Origin: Lotus japonicus
Lineage: Eukaryota; Streptophyta; Magnoliopsida; Fabales; Fabaceae
NCBI RefSeq assembly: GCF_012489685.1
Contig: NC_080045.1
Coordinates: 53,581,815-53,645,814 of the forward strand
DNA: 64,000 bases
Direction of reading: 5' to 3'
Of the stretch, positions 38,206-50,016 are shown piece by piece. The notes under the pieces are model-generated. The model ran no database searches. It saw only the letters and a program-made list of their open reading frames with translations, and was not told the DNA's origin. The first letter of the stretch is position 1. Each line of letters opens with the position of its first letter. A program made the translations under genes and the position numbers.

Positions 38206-40106
38206 GGTTACAGAAATATTGGAACCAGCTGCTTTTAGTGGCTTTTATACATCAAGCCATATCTCCCATAACAGAACTTTTAATGCAACAAATCTTCCCT
38301 CATCATAAGTTCAAGCAACGGTAGATAATAAGTGAATTCTTCTGCGCATATATGCAGGGCTGATTGACAGTATCAACAGAAGCAAAAATTCAAACATGTC
38401 CAGACCAGTCATCCAAATTAATGTCAAATGATACTGGCTTTTCAGATGTCAGTTCTTAGTAATAAGAAATTTACAGTAGTCAGTAGTCACCCATTTCTTT
38501 GATGAACAAATCTGTTGCTGCTTCATATTATTGATTGTTATTGGCCAAATCTTTCTCTATGATTTATGCTAATTAATTAAACCCATCAATTAACTTTCAG
38601 TACGACAATAAATAAGAACTATGCCATCAGTTATTTTGTCACACTGCCATCATTTAACTCACCCCAGAAGTAGTTTATATTTAAGGAAAAAAGAATATTG
38701 ATTTTAGTTGTAATATTCAAGAAAATTCAAAATTATCTGAAATTTAAAAGGATTGCAATCTGATATCATGAGAATGATGGCATTAGCATGACATAAATTT
38801 CCTTGATTTTAAATTTACTGGTCCCAAAAAATTCAAAATTTGGATCATGAGATGCAGACTTCAGACTTAAGATTGGCCATTCAACTCTGAGATTTTCTGG
38901 ACCACTATAAAACCAACTAATAAAGTCCCAGATAGTGAGTGATAAAAAAATGAATGTAGAGGATTCAAATTCATGGTTTGATGTAGCTCATACCACAGAT
39001 ATCAAATTGCCAATTAGGAGAACATCTATGGAATGGGCCACGGACAATAACAGTGCCTCGTACTATCAAGCAAGGATTTAAAATTGCAGCTGCAGCAACG
39101 GTCATGATTGAGTTACCGGTTGCGTTGCGGCCATTTGCACTGCGGTCATTCATATTGAAGTTAAAATTAGAGTTGCCTTGCGGCTTAATAAAACTCTAAA
39201 ACCTCAACCTCGCAACTGAAATCACCATCACGAACCTTGACTTAAAACCATTTTATGAAGCAACTAATTGGAACAAATTAGTTTACTAATGCTTCATAAT
39301 TTGTATTTTGGACTTTGGTGTTGAAAAAAATACTTATTTTGTCATGCATGTACAATAATAAGTACAATTGATAATGCTTTCAGAGTTTCGGTGAGTTTCA
39401 CCTTTTGGTGCTTAATACAATCCTATTATATGCTTACTAATAACTATACTCAATGTGATGTGATGGAGATTCAAGCCACTCCAAACCTTTGAATTAACCT
39501 CTATTAGTGCGGATCTAGTTTGCTTGCACCAAAAATCACCAACAAGAAGAAACTTAACAGATGAATGAGGGAGATATGGAGGCATCACACTCAAGAATAA
39601 TTCAAATTTGAATATTATGTAAAGATATGTTAAAATATACATGGAAGCATCTTATATAGGGAGAAACATGATAAGTACGTGTCCCCTAATGCAAGAAATC
39701 TGGATCTCTCCAGCCAAGACCTCTCCCCAACTCCTTGCAGCAGTTTTTCAACCATTGATTTCTAAAACTATGGCTGAGATTTATCAATGAAAAAGAAAAT
39801 GGTTAGTTTAAATTTTAAAATATCAAATGTGTTGCTTTATAGATGATGCAGCAAATGGAGATGATCTCAACTAGCTAGACTCAACTTGACCCAAAATGCT
39901 ACAATTCCTAATTCGACCATTTACAAGTCCATATCATAATCGACCGTAATACAAGCCCTAAACCGAAATCTTAATGAGCCAGAATACAAGCCTTAAATCC
40001 AAACTCAAACCCTATGTAGGTCTAATATAAAATGCCCAAACTTAAAATAAAAGATAATATTAAAAATAGGAAATTACTAATACTAGCCGCTACTAGTAGT
40101 AAACCT
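38206..40106. other. intergenic stretch
   Basis: About 1.9 kb with no recognisable gene. It may be the body of the Helitron-like element ending at 40133; I could not find a 5' end. 39080-39180 is GC-rich with repeated 'ttgcg.ttgcggcc' text. Confidence 0.4.
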
Positions 40107-40133
40107 CACCGTGCAGCGCGGTAAAAACACTAG
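40107..40133 (+). mobile_element. Helitron-like 3' terminus, just upstream of the PPR gene
   Basis: Hairpin accgtgc-ag-cgcggt (one G.T pair), seven bases, then CTAG ending at 40133 and a following T. Same layout as the terminus at 6944 but a different hairpin, so a different family. The element would extend to the left. Its end lies ~61 bp before the PPR start codon. Confidence 0.5.
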
Positions 40134-40194
40134 TAAATGAAACAAAAGTGTTGTGCAATTGCAACACAATGTGAACCTGCACTAAACTCACCCA

Positions 40195-41649
40195 ATGAGC
40201 AAAGGGTTGCAGCAGATAGAGCGCAGGATCCTGAGTCTCCTTCACGGTGCCAAAACCCGCACTCAACTCACCCAAATCCACGCCCATTTCCTCCGCCATG
40301 GCCTCCACCACTCCAACCAAATCCTCGCCCACTTCATCTCCGTCTGCGCCTCCCTCCACCGTGTCCCTTACGCCACTCGCGTCTTCAACCACTCCCCCAA
40401 CCCCAACATCATCCTCTTTAATTCCATCATCAAAGCCTGCTCCTTATCCCCACCCTTCCAACAATGCTTCCACCTCTTCTCCTTAATGCGCAATGCCCGC
40501 GCCATTTCCCCTGATTACTTCACCTTCCCCTCTCTGCTCAAAGCCGCTTCCAACCTCCGTGACTTTCAGCTGGGCCAGTCGCTTCACGCCCAAGTCACCA
40601 CGCTTGGGTTCGCGCGCCATGGTCCTGTTCGTGTGGGGGTAGTTGAGCTTTATGCGAATTGTGAGAGAATGGGGGACGCGGGCAAGGTGTTCGATGAAAT
40701 GCGTGAGAGAGATGTAATTGTTTGGAACCTGATGATTCAAGGTTATTGTAAGGTGGGGGAGTTGGAAACGGGTTTGGAGCTTTTTAGGCGGATGGGCGAT
40801 CGCAGTGTTGTGTCGTGGAATCTTATGATTTCTTGCCTGGCGAAGGGTAAGAAGGAGGAGGAAGCTCTTGTGCTTTTTCGCGAGATGTTGGAGAAGGGTT
40901 TTGAACCTGATGATGCGACCTTGGTGACTGTGCTTCCTGTTTGTGCTCGCCTGGGAGCTGCGGATGTTGGGGAGTGGATCCATTCGTACGCAAACGACAA
41001 GGGATTCCTTAGAGACATTGTTTCTGTTGGGAATTCACTTGTGGATTTCTATTGTAAATGTGGGAACCCTCAAGCTGGGTTGAGCGTTTTCAATGAGATG
41101 CCGATGAGAAATGTTGTATCTTGGAACGCGATGATATCGGGTATGGCGTATAATGGAATGGGTGAAGTCGGAGTTGGCTTGTTTGAGGACATGGTGCGTG
41201 GAGTGACCCCTAATGACTCCACTTTCGTTGGGGTTCTGGCTTGTTGTGCTCACGCGGGTCTTGTTGATAGAGGGCGTGAGCTCTTCGATTCAATGGCTGT
41301 GAAGTTTCAGCTTTTGCCAAAACTGGAGCATTATGGTTGTGTTGTTGACCTGCTTGGGCGTTGTGGCCATGTCAGGGAAGCTCTTGACTTGATTCGAAGC
41401 ATGCCTATGGAGCCAACTGCTGCCTTGTGGGGTGCCTTGCTCAGTGCTTGTCGGACTCATGGTGACAGGGAAATTGCTGAAATTGCAGCTAAAGAGCTCG
41501 TTAATGTTGAACCCTGGAATTCTGGACACCATGTGCTGCTGTCCAACATTTATGCAGAAGAAATGAGATGGGATGAAGTTGAGAAAGTTAGAGTGTTGAT
41601 GCGCGAAGGCCACATCAAGAAAGTTCCAGGGCAGAGTGCAACAACATAG
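40195..41649 (+). CDS. pentatricopeptide repeat protein, PLS class, E subgroup
   Basis: A single exon of 484 residues, intronless as usual for this family. Repeats follow the P-L-S spacing, with VFDEMRERDVIVWNLMIQGY, VSWNLMISCLAK, VGNSLVDFYCKCG and VVSWNAMISGMAYNG as clear units. The end has the E domain (LWGALLSACRTHGD, then NSGHHVLLSNIYAEE, then WDEVEKVRVLMR) and stops at the Gly-Gln-Ser motif: no DYW deaminase. Such proteins bind RNA in mitochondria or chloroplasts and mostly specify C-to-U editing sites; which site is unknown. It resembles the Arabidopsis protein At1g09190 in length and layout. The N-terminal ~20 residues are not a strong transit peptide by eye. Confidence 0.9.
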   Translation: MSKGLQQIERRILSLLHGAKTRTQLTQIHAHFLRHGLHHSNQILAHFISVCASLHRVPYATRVFNHSPNPNIILFNSIIKACSLSPPFQQCFHLFSLMRNARAISPDYFTFPSLLKAASNLRDFQLGQSLHAQVTTLGFARHGPVRVGVVELYANCERMGDAGKVFDEMRERDVIVWNLMIQGYCKVGELETGLELFRRMGDRSVVSWNLMISCLAKGKKEEEALVLFREMLEKGFEPDDATLVTVLPVCARLGAADVGEWIHSYANDKGFLRDIVSVGNSLVDFYCKCGNPQAGLSVFNEMPMRNVVSWNAMISGMAYNGMGEVGVGLFEDMVRGVTPNDSTFVGVLACCAHAGLVDRGRELFDSMAVKFQLLPKLEHYGCVVDLLGRCGHVREALDLIRSMPMEPTAALWGALLSACRTHGDREIAEIAAKELVNVEPWNSGHHVLLSNIYAEEMRWDEVEKVRVLMREGHIKKVPGQSATT

Positions 41650-42570
41650 CCTATGTTTAGATACTCGTTTGCACCAGTGCAAACTCTTCTTATGAATTGG
41701 GATGAAAGTCCGATGTTGCACTCAACTCACATAATCGCGAGAAATAAATTCATCATTTGGTCCATGCAAACTAGAGGATTTTCCTGTTCTTTTGTAATGC
41801 ATGAAGTTAAGTTAAACAAGTTGTAGTGTCATGAAGATTAGAGGATGGCAGCACCTATCTGATTTGTGACATGACAAATGAATACCAGTAAACCGTTTCC
41901 AGACAATTCCAACATTTCATGGTATTGAATTAGAAAGGAGTCTGAATATGTCAAACTTAAAGAAATGTAGTGATTGGTCCACAAGCGCACTGGATACTTT
42001 ATCTTCCAGCAATATTTACTTGCATATTGATTCACAGATTTTAGTGCTTTTTAGATTTTAGATGAAGAAAAGTCCATGTAGTTTTAAGTGTGCCTTTTTG
42101 TTCTTGTATATTATTCTAAAGGAGTATGAAATACATTTTAGCTACTTATTTTCTGTCTCTGCCTATTTATTTACTGTCTAATGGCAATTTTTTGGGTGCC
42201 ATTACGTTGCACATTTATATCTTTTGTTTGTTTTCCCTTTTGGTGGAAGTTTATGTATTACTAATGTTTCATAAGCAACTCATTTCAACCTTCACCCAAA
42301 GTGAGAAGAGAATAAAAGAGAAAAAAGGTGTAAAATTGGAATGAAATCGGAAGTGAGTATAAATATATCAAATTTCTATATATTTGGTCCTCATACATAA
42401 ATGTTTTTCTCTTCATTTAAAATTGTGCGGTACCACACAAGTATATTAAGAGTTAAGATTAAGGCAATTACAAGCAAGTAGGAAGAAGGAACCTATCACT
42501 ATCCGGTACTAAATTGTAAGCAAGTCCAATGAATATCTGTTTCTTACTGCTACTCTGCTAGTACATCACT
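41650..42570. other. intergenic stretch between convergent genes
   Basis: 3' flank of the PPR gene and of the DUF7731-like gene. No gene, repeat or RNA seen. Confidence 0.5.
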
Positions 42571-43512
42571 TCAGATCAAATAAACCGCTGCAGTTGCTGC
42601 TACCAGGATGAAGAGGTAGGATCTAATCCAAATTGGTAACCTGTGACTATTGCTTGTCTCTCCTCCAATGTAGTCTCCCAAATTGAAGCTCCCTACACAA
42701 AACACACATTTGTTCATGCAGGAAAAAAATATCAGAAAAGAGAAAGAAAACAGAGAAAAGTCAGTTAAAGCTGATTAAATTCTACATGGAAAATAACTAA
42801 TAGAGTAGTATCCTGACCTCTTTGTCTAGCGTAGCTGCAGCCACCATTGAGTGCATATCTCATTTGTTGCACAGTGGCTTTGTTGTAGAATATGAAATTG
42901 GACAGCATGTTATCAATGCAATTCAACACTTGCTGTGTTTCAACCAGACATGGTCCACTGCAGAACAAATCTGTAGCCTCAGGTGGTACTTCAATATTCC
43001 CAGATGGGTTCAATCTATATGCTTCATCACACCCAGCATAAATCTGTGCAAGATTCAAGAACAGCCAAAAGAAATGGGAAAAGAACATGTTAGAGAGCAA
43101 GAATGTTAAATGTTAACATTAAGCCACATGCTTCCAATAAATGCCATCAAATACAGGCTATCATGCAACTTCTTTTGCCTCAGAATCAATTCTGAAGCCA
43201 AGAAGCTACATTCTACTTAGAATTGATTCTGACTTGAGAACCAAATGTAGAAAGAATTCCAAGCAAGCACTTACGAGCTTATTGTCAAAGCACGATAAGG
43301 CCTTTACTATGTCTTCGCCTGGCAGCTCCTCCAACGCAACCCCTATTTATTTTTTACATATACACACATATTAGGCTGTGATGCGTAGAATAAATGGTTA
43401 GAAGCAATTTTATTGAAGCCATAGAACAATAACCTGAGTAGAAGCAAAACATCGCTATGGAAAGTAAAGTAAGGATGATAAATTTTCCCTTTAGCATGAG
43501 TGAAAATGCCAT
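42571..43512 (-). CDS. secreted, probably GPI-anchored Cys-rich protein (DUF7731-like)
   Basis: Four exons on the minus strand: 43512-43434, 43342-43275, 43043-42818, 42692-42571; total 495 nt, 164 residues. Residues 1-27 (MAFSLMLKGKFIILTLLSIA..) are a signal peptide. The mature part has eight or so Cys (LSCFDNK, IYAGCDEAY, LFCSGPCLVET, VLNCIDNM, GGCSYA) and a run NKATVQQMRYALNGGC reminiscent of secreted plant Cys-rich domains. The last ~20 residues (IWIRSYLFILVAATAAVYLI) are hydrophobic with no charged tail, which fits a GPI-anchor signal. The family is plant-specific and of unknown function; the name DUF7731 is from memory. Confidence 0.75.
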
Positions 43513-43918
43513 GACTATACACGTTGGGAGACAGAACTCAATGCATGGGGCTTAATATGAATGTCATAGTGTGATGTCTTTGGTGTTTGATCACTCAATT
43601 TTTTTGTCTCTTATGATGAAGACAAGTTGAGCAAAGTGGTAACTGGAGGTGAAAATAGTAGGCCACCTCACGCAAAAGTGTATTAGAAGAAAGTGAGAAT
43701 GAGAGGTTGGTTATAACAAATAACACCAGTTTTTGGTCACCAACTCGAGCTTCCAATCTATCTAACTAGTTTTGGGTATGTTCTTCATGTACGAAATCAT
43801 ATTGTAGAACGAACTTTCCACATATTCGTCAGCTACTGACCAGTTATATTCGTCACGGGGTTGAATTCCTAAAATAAGGTTCTGTCACTGATCCAAAATG
43901 ATGCAAAAAATGAAGAAA

Positions 43919-43929
43919 AATGGAAAAAG
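43919..43929 (-). terminator. Pol III terminator after tRNA-Ala
   Basis: The minus strand reads actttttcca directly after the tRNA 3' base; runs of five T end Pol III transcription. A second T run follows a few bases on. Confidence 0.7.
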
Positions 43930-44002
43930 TGGAGATGCGGGGTATCGATCCCCGTACCTCTCGCATGCTAAGCGAGCGCTCTACCATCTGAGCTACATCC
44001 CC
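43930..44002 (-). tRNA. tRNA-Ala (anticodon AGC)
   Basis: On the minus strand 73 bases fold as a tRNA: acceptor stem ggggatg / catctcc (one G.T), D arm gctcagatggtagagc, anticodon arm cgctt-AGC-atgcg, and T arm cgggg-atcgata-ccccg. Discriminator A. The box A (tagctcagatgg) and box B (ggggatcgatacc) are present. No intron, no encoded CCA, as expected for a nuclear gene. Confidence 0.95.
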
Positions 44003-45688
44003 ATGTTGTTTTATTTTACGCAAGTTTCTTATTTGTACTAAATACCATATTTTAAAAGCAAAATAAAACAGTATAACATGAAACAGGATTATAATTAGTG
44101 GTCTACGAGTAAACAAACTGTCTCATTCACATGTGCGTTTTTTTTTAAATTAAAGTTTTCAACATGTAATGAAGTGACATCCATGCGGAGGAAAAATCTA
44201 CACTCTTGCAGTATTTACTTGAAAAATTTACACATCCTCTATTGAAATAATTACACACATTTCATGACTAATTAGTTTTTCTATTTTAAATTTTTATTGG
44301 TAGCAAATTGAATATGTTTGGAGGCAATTAGAAGCAAATTTTCTATCTTAAAATGAGTATCATTTCATTTTTTAACAAAAATTAAATTAGATTAAATTTA
44401 CATTTGGATACCCAGTAAAAAAACTATGATGGGTCGATATCACGGTGGACGGAAGCAATATCACTTCATATTTTGAGCTATCCACTATGATTTTCAATCA
44501 TATATCCTAAGATACACTAAGACATTAAGTCAAGCCAAACAACACTCATGAATCATAGAGTAATAAAATCAAACTCAAACAAATAGTGAAATAGCAATAC
44601 TTCTTAGCATCACAAATACTCAATTACGATACAATCTCGTAATCTCGTGTACTCTAATAAACGTTAACATTTAATAACAGAAAAAAATAAAAAACACACA
44701 TCACCAAAACACGAGACACATCCAAATAAAACTTCATCATCTAAGTCCAACTGTGGAAGGTGGTGACGGAGGTTCTAAAGAAAGAAGGAATAGGAGATTA
44801 GGCAGATGGAAGAGGTGGGTACTAGTGGTGGTCCAGTAAAGATGAAAAAGAAAAATAAAAGAGGAAAATCTGAACTAGAGTAAAGAAAGCTCTCACACAA
44901 GAGAACATAAAACTATATGAAAGAATAGAGAAGCTCCAATGGAAAAGAAAAGCTCCCCACCCGACCCCATTGGGAGGGAGGGAGGTTGCAATGAAATGTG
45001 CAACGCTCTGGAGAAGCTCTGCTAGGGATTTAGAAATGTTAGATTTATCATTTCATCCAAATCACAAGATGGATACAAGCCCTAAAATGTGAGTCAAATT
45101 CTTCCATTAACATGAAACAAAATAGAAGTGAAAATTTCTTGGACATTCGATATTGTCAACTCAAATTTTTTGTAGTGACTATGCTATTTCACATCATATT
45201 ATAAAGAAGTTGTGTAACTTATCACATGAGGTTATTCAAGCTCATCACCTCATCTTAAGTGGACTAACAACTTTTAAGATAAGTGGGTTATGAATTTTAC
45301 ACGTTTTTTGACTTGATTTGTGATAAATAATCATACTAGTCCACCTAAGATTAAGTAATAACCCCATAGGGCAGGCTAGATAAGAGAACATGGGTCGATT
45401 TTCTTGTGTAAAATGTGCTTTTTTCAAGCATAGGTGTAGAAAAAGAGTTCTTGCGTATAGATTATACCCTCTCTTCTTCAGAGCAAATATAATCAATCAC
45501 CAAAAATAACAAAACATTGGGTTCAGCATATATTGGATTAATGTAGATGGAGGGTTGTCTCAGACATTTTCAAAGAAAAACCTGAAATATTCTGCAATTT
45601 CTTCAGTAGCAATTTATACTAACAACACCTCCAATTCAAAAGTAAAGGAATAAACTTAACACAATACAAACCATCTATTACTAATGGC
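44003..45688. other. intergenic stretch
   Basis: AT-rich DNA with no recognisable gene. 44755-45035 is purine-rich (aagaaag, gaaaagaaaag) without a frame. Confidence 0.5.
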
Positions 45689-47138
45689 CTATTTGATGTA
45701 CTGAGAGACCCATTTGAAACCATCTCCATAACCCATTTTCTTCACAATACTGCACATGAATACCTCCATAGGACGGACATTAGAGTCTGACAAATTTACC
45801 TTGCCCTTGCCTGTGGTGAAGTTGGCCAGGCCCAAACTGTAACGCAACTCTTCTTCAGAGGCAGCATATGGAATATCTATCTTGTTTCCAAGAATAAGAA
45901 AGGGGACATTAGCCAAAGACTCATCAGAGAGGAGAGCATCCAGCTCTTTTTTCGACTCAGCAAATCTTTCCTTGTCATAGGCATCAACCAAGTAGACCAC
46001 AGCATCTACCTGCATCAAAGACGGATGATGTTTACTCTAGAGTCTAAACCATCTAAAAGCTTCATGCTTGAGAATAATAATGCAAAAAAAATTAAAAAAC
46101 AAAAAAGGGAAATCAACTTCCATGACCATGGATGCTAGGTGTGTTCAGAGAATTTTTCCAAAGAGATATGGTCAGTAGCCGTTCCAAAGAGGAAAATAAT
46201 AGCATCAATGTACTCAGCAAATGAGGTCTGCCTCTCATGAATCAAGTCAAAATGAAAAACTTCATGAGCATTGGATTATCCTTTGATTTAAGTATATAGG
46301 ACAACAAACGAGACACTCCATAAGAAAAACTGCATAAGAAATGTCTGATAACATACTATTAGCAAACCCTTCAAAGACAAAAGGCGCTATCAGCGAAGTA
46401 CCATGTATACTATCTGCCTCCCATGAATCAGATAAACAATAACTGTCTAGCTGGGATTATGAAGGCATCAAACCTCTAACTTAGCTCTAGTCACAAGACA
46501 CAATTCGATACTAGTTTCACAATAGATTATAGTATTCCATAACACAAAAGTATTATTTGTAACAACTTGATCATACTAGTACAAAACCAGTAGTGAGCAT
46601 TGGATTGAAAACTATATCCATGCTAACAGCTAGAACTACACATATTGCAGGGCCAGACTTAACCTAAATTCCTAATATACAAAAAAACCAAGAGACATCT
46701 AATGATATATTTTCATAAACCAAAGTGTGTGCTTTTGTGTAAATGTAGGCTGGAAAAGGAATAGAGAGACCTTGGCATAGTAGTCTTTCCAGACTCTTCT
46801 AGCAATCTGATGACCCCCAAGGTCAAAAGCCTTGAACTTGATCTTCCCAATGCTCAACTCTTCTGATGTTGGATACTGTGTTGGCTGATGCTGGACCAAT
46901 CTCTGCAAAATCAATTCCCATTACAAAAAAACCCATCAAACCATAAAAAAGTAGATGAATTGAAAGAGTGGATCCGAGATTGAAATTGTAGAAATAAAGA
47001 ATGAATAACCTCGTCTTTGAGCATGTGAAGCAAGGTGGTTTTGCCGGCATTATCGAGGCCTAAGAATAAGATCTTAGCCTCCTTCTGCCATAACCCGAGC
47101 GATGCGAGAATCCCATAAAACCAATCGAACAAGAACAT
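45689..47138 (-). CDS. SAR1: SAR1-type small GTPase of the COPII coat
   Basis: Three exons on the minus strand: 47138-47010, 46902-46771, 46009-45689; 582 nt, 193 residues, exactly the usual SAR1 length. N-terminal [18 protein letters not shown] is the amphipathic STAR segment that inserts into the ER membrane. Motifs: GLDNAGKTT (P loop), TSEEL (switch I Thr), [12 protein letters not shown] (switch II; SAR1 has His where Ras has Gln), NKIDIPYA (G4) and CSIVKKMG (G5 region). It recruits Sec23/24 to form COPII vesicles for ER-to-Golgi export. The two introns fall after codons 43 and 87. Confidence 0.97.
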
Positions 47139-48480
47139 GATGAATGAATCTGGGGAAGACTCAAACAGTTACAAAGGATCTAGATGTGTTTGCAGCTGCT
47201 GAGGCACGAGTTTTTGTACAAGTAGGACAGACCGCTCACCGGTTCAGCTCAAGTGTTTTGAGCTTAACTCTTTGAGTCCAAATAATACAGGCCCAAAACA
47301 AAACAAAAAAGAGAAATTTGGAGAAACAAATGTTTTTAACTCTCCCACTTTTATTAGTTTGAAAGTGATATGTGAGGTCCAGCAAATTATATGGGCTTGA
47401 CACCTAATTTAATGAGATATATATATATATATATATTAAAACCACCTAATGTGGTAGAAACTTGCCTAATTCCTTTAATTGGATAATGATCAGTTGCATT
47501 GTATTTCTCTAAAAATAATGACAAATAGACAACACGTGCTAGTTCAATTGGTAGGGATAATAGGGCATTTCTCCAATTCTTCTCATAAGGAAGGTTGTAT
47601 GTTCGATATATGTTGTTAATGTGAGAATTGTGTTCATGGATGATTGTAAGTACCTCTATAAGCAGTCTTTCGTCCCAAAGGCATCCTCAAACCCATTATG
47701 GTGACCGAGGCAAACCCAACTCCCTGAGACACGATCGTCCGATCCAAATCCCATGACAGTCCACTATCTTACTCTTAATCATATGGATGAAGGAGAGTGT
47801 CAGCCTGTTAGGGTCAAGAGTGAAGGCTTAGATAAGCTCTATTTGTGTAATGCAATGGTCAATATTAATAAAATAATTTTCTTTAAAGAATGATCAAGTG
47901 TTGGATTGGAGGCAACTATACCCGTTTCAACTTTCCACAAGTAGCATAAAAGATCATCTAAATCTCTGTTAAATTGTCAAGTATTTATTGAATGTTTTGG
48001 AATTTAAAAACCGGATAAACATGAACCAATATGGGTAGCTAGCTTGGATTCTGTGGGCATGTTTGTAATTTGAAAGCAGAAGAATCTTATCCTCATGACT
48101 AGGGTCTGAACCTGAAATTGGCAAGTTACATCTTACACGTATCCATGTTGTCTATCCAGCACACTTGCCTTCAATTATATTTTATTCATTCAATCAACAT
48201 GCCTTCAAAACCAGAAGCCCAAACCCAAAACCGCCAATAGATTCAATAAACAAATCATATCACTAGGTGCTTCCCATCAACTCACGCTAAGGTCAAGTTA
48301 GAAAAATAAAATATCTATATATACAACAATTTGACTCCTCATACCTTGAATTGAAGCAGGCACTATTGATATAAAGTTCACACTTCACACTCAAATACAC
48401 TCTCCTGTTACTGAGATAATTTTCTTCCTTAATTTGCTTCATCATCAACCTTGTATTCTCATCAATCATCAAGAGAAAAA
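47139..48480. promoter_or_regulatory. shared upstream region of divergent SAR1 and USP genes
   Basis: Holds both promoters (the genes point away from each other). A TATA-like tctatatatac at 48310-48322 precedes the USP start. A TA dinucleotide tract lies at 47421-47441. A SINE-like block with A and B box texts (tagttcaattggtaggga, ggttgtatgttcga) spans ~47535-47700. Confidence 0.45.
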
Positions 48481-50016
48481 ATGGCTGAGACTTCAGGAAT
48501 CGAACGAAGGATCATGGTGACTGTGGATGAAGGGGATGAGAGCATGTATGCTCTGTCCTGGTGCCTCAAGAACCTTGCTTTCCAGAACGACAAAGACCAC
48601 CTCATCCTCCTCTATGTCAAGCCCCCTCGTGTCGTTTACTCCGCCTTCGATGGCACAGGTTCGTTCGTAGTAACTAGTAAGTAGTAACCAAAAATGACAT
48701 CAAGCATTGCTGTGTTTTACAATGATCGATGACTCTGTTTTGTGTTCTGTTTCAATTCAAATGCAGGGTACTTGTTTTCCTCTGATATAACTGCAACTAT
48801 GGAGAGGGTTAGCCAACAGGTGGCTGAAGGTGTTTTGGAGAGAGCTAAGGGACTGTGTAACAACGTCGAAAATGTATCTACCTACCTTATATACTTAATT
48901 TATTTATGATGAATTTTAATAATTGTGATGTCTAATTTTGTTTTTGTCTGTTGAGTTTGTGTGAAGATTGATGATGAATGTGTGGTGGTTGTTTCAGGTG
49001 GAGGTGAAGGCAGAGAGTGGCGATCCGAGGGACGTGATCTGTCAGATGGTTCAGAAGTGGGGTGTTGATGTCTTGGTCATGGGAAGCCACGGCTATGGTG
49101 TCATCAAGAGGTGAATGACTGAGTTCACATTTTATATATAGTGCTCTCTCAATTCTCAAATTAAATTAGTAACATGTTTAGATCACCTTATTTTTTTCTC
49201 TAATTAATATTGAGTCAAGGTTATCTAAATCACCCATGAAACTGATTTTACTCTAGTGGGGAAGGAGTCTGGATCTTCTCCAAGATCCCTGCACAACTTT
49301 TTTGACAATTGATTTATACATTGAGTAGTTAAAATTGCTTAAAGTACAAAATCACTTCATTAATGAAAAAATTATGTGGCCTTTTATAAAGCCTGGATCT
49401 ACTGGATCATGGGTTCTACCTCCTATTGGTCCATTTTGAATGAGGTTAAATCATCATGAATAATTTAGACCGTCTCTTTTATTTCTCAAGAGCTACTTAA
49501 AATATGCTTGGAAATAATTTTACAATTGATTTTAAAGCCAATGTTAATTCTAGAAGATATAACCTATGTTTGGTTTGTGCATGCTAGAATCATCGGTAGT
49601 AGTAGAAAGATTTCAAAAAATGTTATATGCTTTGTATCTCCTTTGTTTAGATAAGCATAACTTTATGTTGAATTAATCTGCTAGTTCTATGGTTTCCCAA
49701 TGCCTTAGGGATTAATATGATGTACTTTTTCTATGTTGTGGTTCCTAGTTCTTTGTTGTGTTTTATATAAAATGCTACAAGTTAGATGAATAAAGGAAGC
49801 AAACATTCACTCTATGTTTATCTCTATTCTATCCTTTCTCTCTTATATAGTAACAACTCTAGCTCTCACTCTGAATCTGAATTGTCAAGTTAATTGAGAT
49901 TTTGCATGTTGAATGGCAGGGCTTTCCTTGGAAGCGTGAGCAACCACTGCGCACAGAACGTGAAGTGCCCAGTTGTGATCGTTAAGAAGCCAAAATCAAC
50001 CGCTGGAGAAATATAA
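48481..50016 (+). CDS. universal stress protein (UspA domain), ATP-binding type
   Basis: Four exons: 48481-48658, 48767-48873, 48998-49110, 49920-50016; 495 nt, 164 residues. One UspA fold: RRIMVTVDEGDES (strand 1 with the Asp that holds adenine), ALSWCLKN, LILLYVKPP, then VDVLVMGSHGYG and FLGSVSNHCAQNVKCPVVIVK. The glycine pattern Gly-x2-Gly-x9-Gly-Ser is the ATP-binding signature of MJ0577-like proteins. These are soluble cytosolic stress proteins; the exact role is unknown. The ATG used is the first in a good context after a UTR that itself is open upstream. Confidence 0.93.

Noticed and set aside
40483..41721. Several open frames on the minus strand under the PPR gene
   Set aside because: They are shadows of the PPR coding strand; no domain or start context.
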